From Bacillota bacterium (GTDB lineage: Bacteria; Bacillota; Clostridia; Lachnospirales; Bianqueaceae): a stretch of 51,264 bases of DNA. The notes below the pieces were generated by a model. It did not search any database. It worked only from the letters and a program-made list of their open reading frames with translations, and was not told where the DNA came from. Location: assembly GCA_017620135.1 (NCBI GenBank), contig JAFZQZ010000099.1:1-51264 (forward strand). Direction: 5' to 3'. Below are positions 51,019-51,264 of this stretch, in pieces (within the stretch, counting starts at the first letter, position 1; each line of letters begins with the position of its first letter). Both the position numbers and the translations under genes were made by a program.

Positions 51019-51264
51019 GACTTCTCCTCCGTTCCTTCAGGCTGCCGATTCCGCTTTGAAATGATCTCTGTCAGATCCCGCTTCGCGGGACAAACATAAC
51101 TGCAGCAGCCGCATCCGGTACACAGATCTCCGTTCAGTTTTTTGAAAAGAGTCAGATCATCCTTCCGAAGCGCTTCATAAAGTCTGAAAGGCTCCAGGTG
51201 AACAGGACAGGCTGTCAGACACTGTCCGCATCTGATACAACTGGTTTCTTCTGAGCGGGATGGT
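51015..51264 (-). CDS. rnfC: Rnf complex subunit RnfC, C-terminal part
   Basis: The last 82 codons of RnfC, the soluble iron-sulfur subunit that binds NADH and passes electrons to the membrane part. Two 4Fe-4S motifs are seen: CIRCGQCLTACP and CTGCGCCSYVCP, 39 residues apart, followed by a short basic tail. The stop TGA (51015-51017) overlaps the rnfD start (ATGA). The gene runs off the end of the window. Confidence 0.88.
   Translation of the reverse strand, partial: PSRSEETSCIRCGQCLTACPVHLEPFRLYEALRKDDLTLFKKLNGDLCTGCGCCSYVCPAKRDLTEIISKRNRQPEGTEEKS

Overview
The window looks like the chromosome of an anaerobic Bacillota of class Clostridia, possibly Lachnospirales-like. The evidence is a class A RNase P RNA (Bacilli carry class B), a pre-L27 with a cleavable N-terminal extension beside its protease Prp, an Rnf complex, the order lexA / rplU-prp-rpmA-obgE-yhbY-yqeK-rsfS, and a mreBCD-pbp2-rodA-mgsA-radical SAM operon. 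No tRNA, CRISPR array or intact insertion sequence was seen. The genus cannot be fixed from the sequence.

Bases 1-8200 are accessory. They hold a GNAT acetyltransferase, the degraded C-terminal end of a serine recombinase, an AlbA_2/Schlafen-like regulator, a class C beta-lactamase-fold hydrolase, a 12-cysteine DUF3795 protein, a GNAT/GlmM chimera coupled to an AadA-like nucleotidyltransferase, an EEP-fold hydrolase, a HAD phosphatase and a convergent ABC-F ATPase. The first 4 kb lack the very high GATC density of the core, so that part was probably acquired.

Bases 8200-17600 are housekeeping: secD-secF-recJ, apt, manA, rnpB, a divergent TIM-barrel epimerase, then thyA-folA and a THUMP-type RNA methyltransferase. 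Bases 17600-19825 pair a membrane protein that resembles an M50 protease without its zinc ligands with a D,D-carboxypeptidase. Bases 19841-26021 form a sugar locus (nagA, Gfo/Idh/MocA oxidoreductase, a second nagA, mscL, asparaginase, GH125 mannosidase) that suggests salvage of mannose/GlcNAc oligosaccharides. pgk-tpiA follows.

Bases 28100-33000 contain a lone fumarate-reductase-like flavoprotein behind a tiny coupled leader ORF, a polytopic membrane protein, a long-form PRPP synthetase and lexA. The 400 bp between lexA and rplU hold three strong promoters, LexA-like half-sites and a possible short non-coding transcript. Bases 33393-38936 run through the ribosome-assembly genes to a TtcA-like ATPase and a XerS-like recombinase, which overlaps the convergent RNase E/G gene. 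From 51264 down to 38899 everything is on the minus strand: rnfC/rnfD, radC, mreB, mreC, mreD, pbp2, rodA, mgsA, two radical SAM-associated genes and rng, i.e. energy coupling, cell elongation and RNA processing.

Several starts are set by Shine-Dalgarno spacing, and TTG is used unusually often. All counts and family assignments were made by eye and from memory of the families; no search was run.
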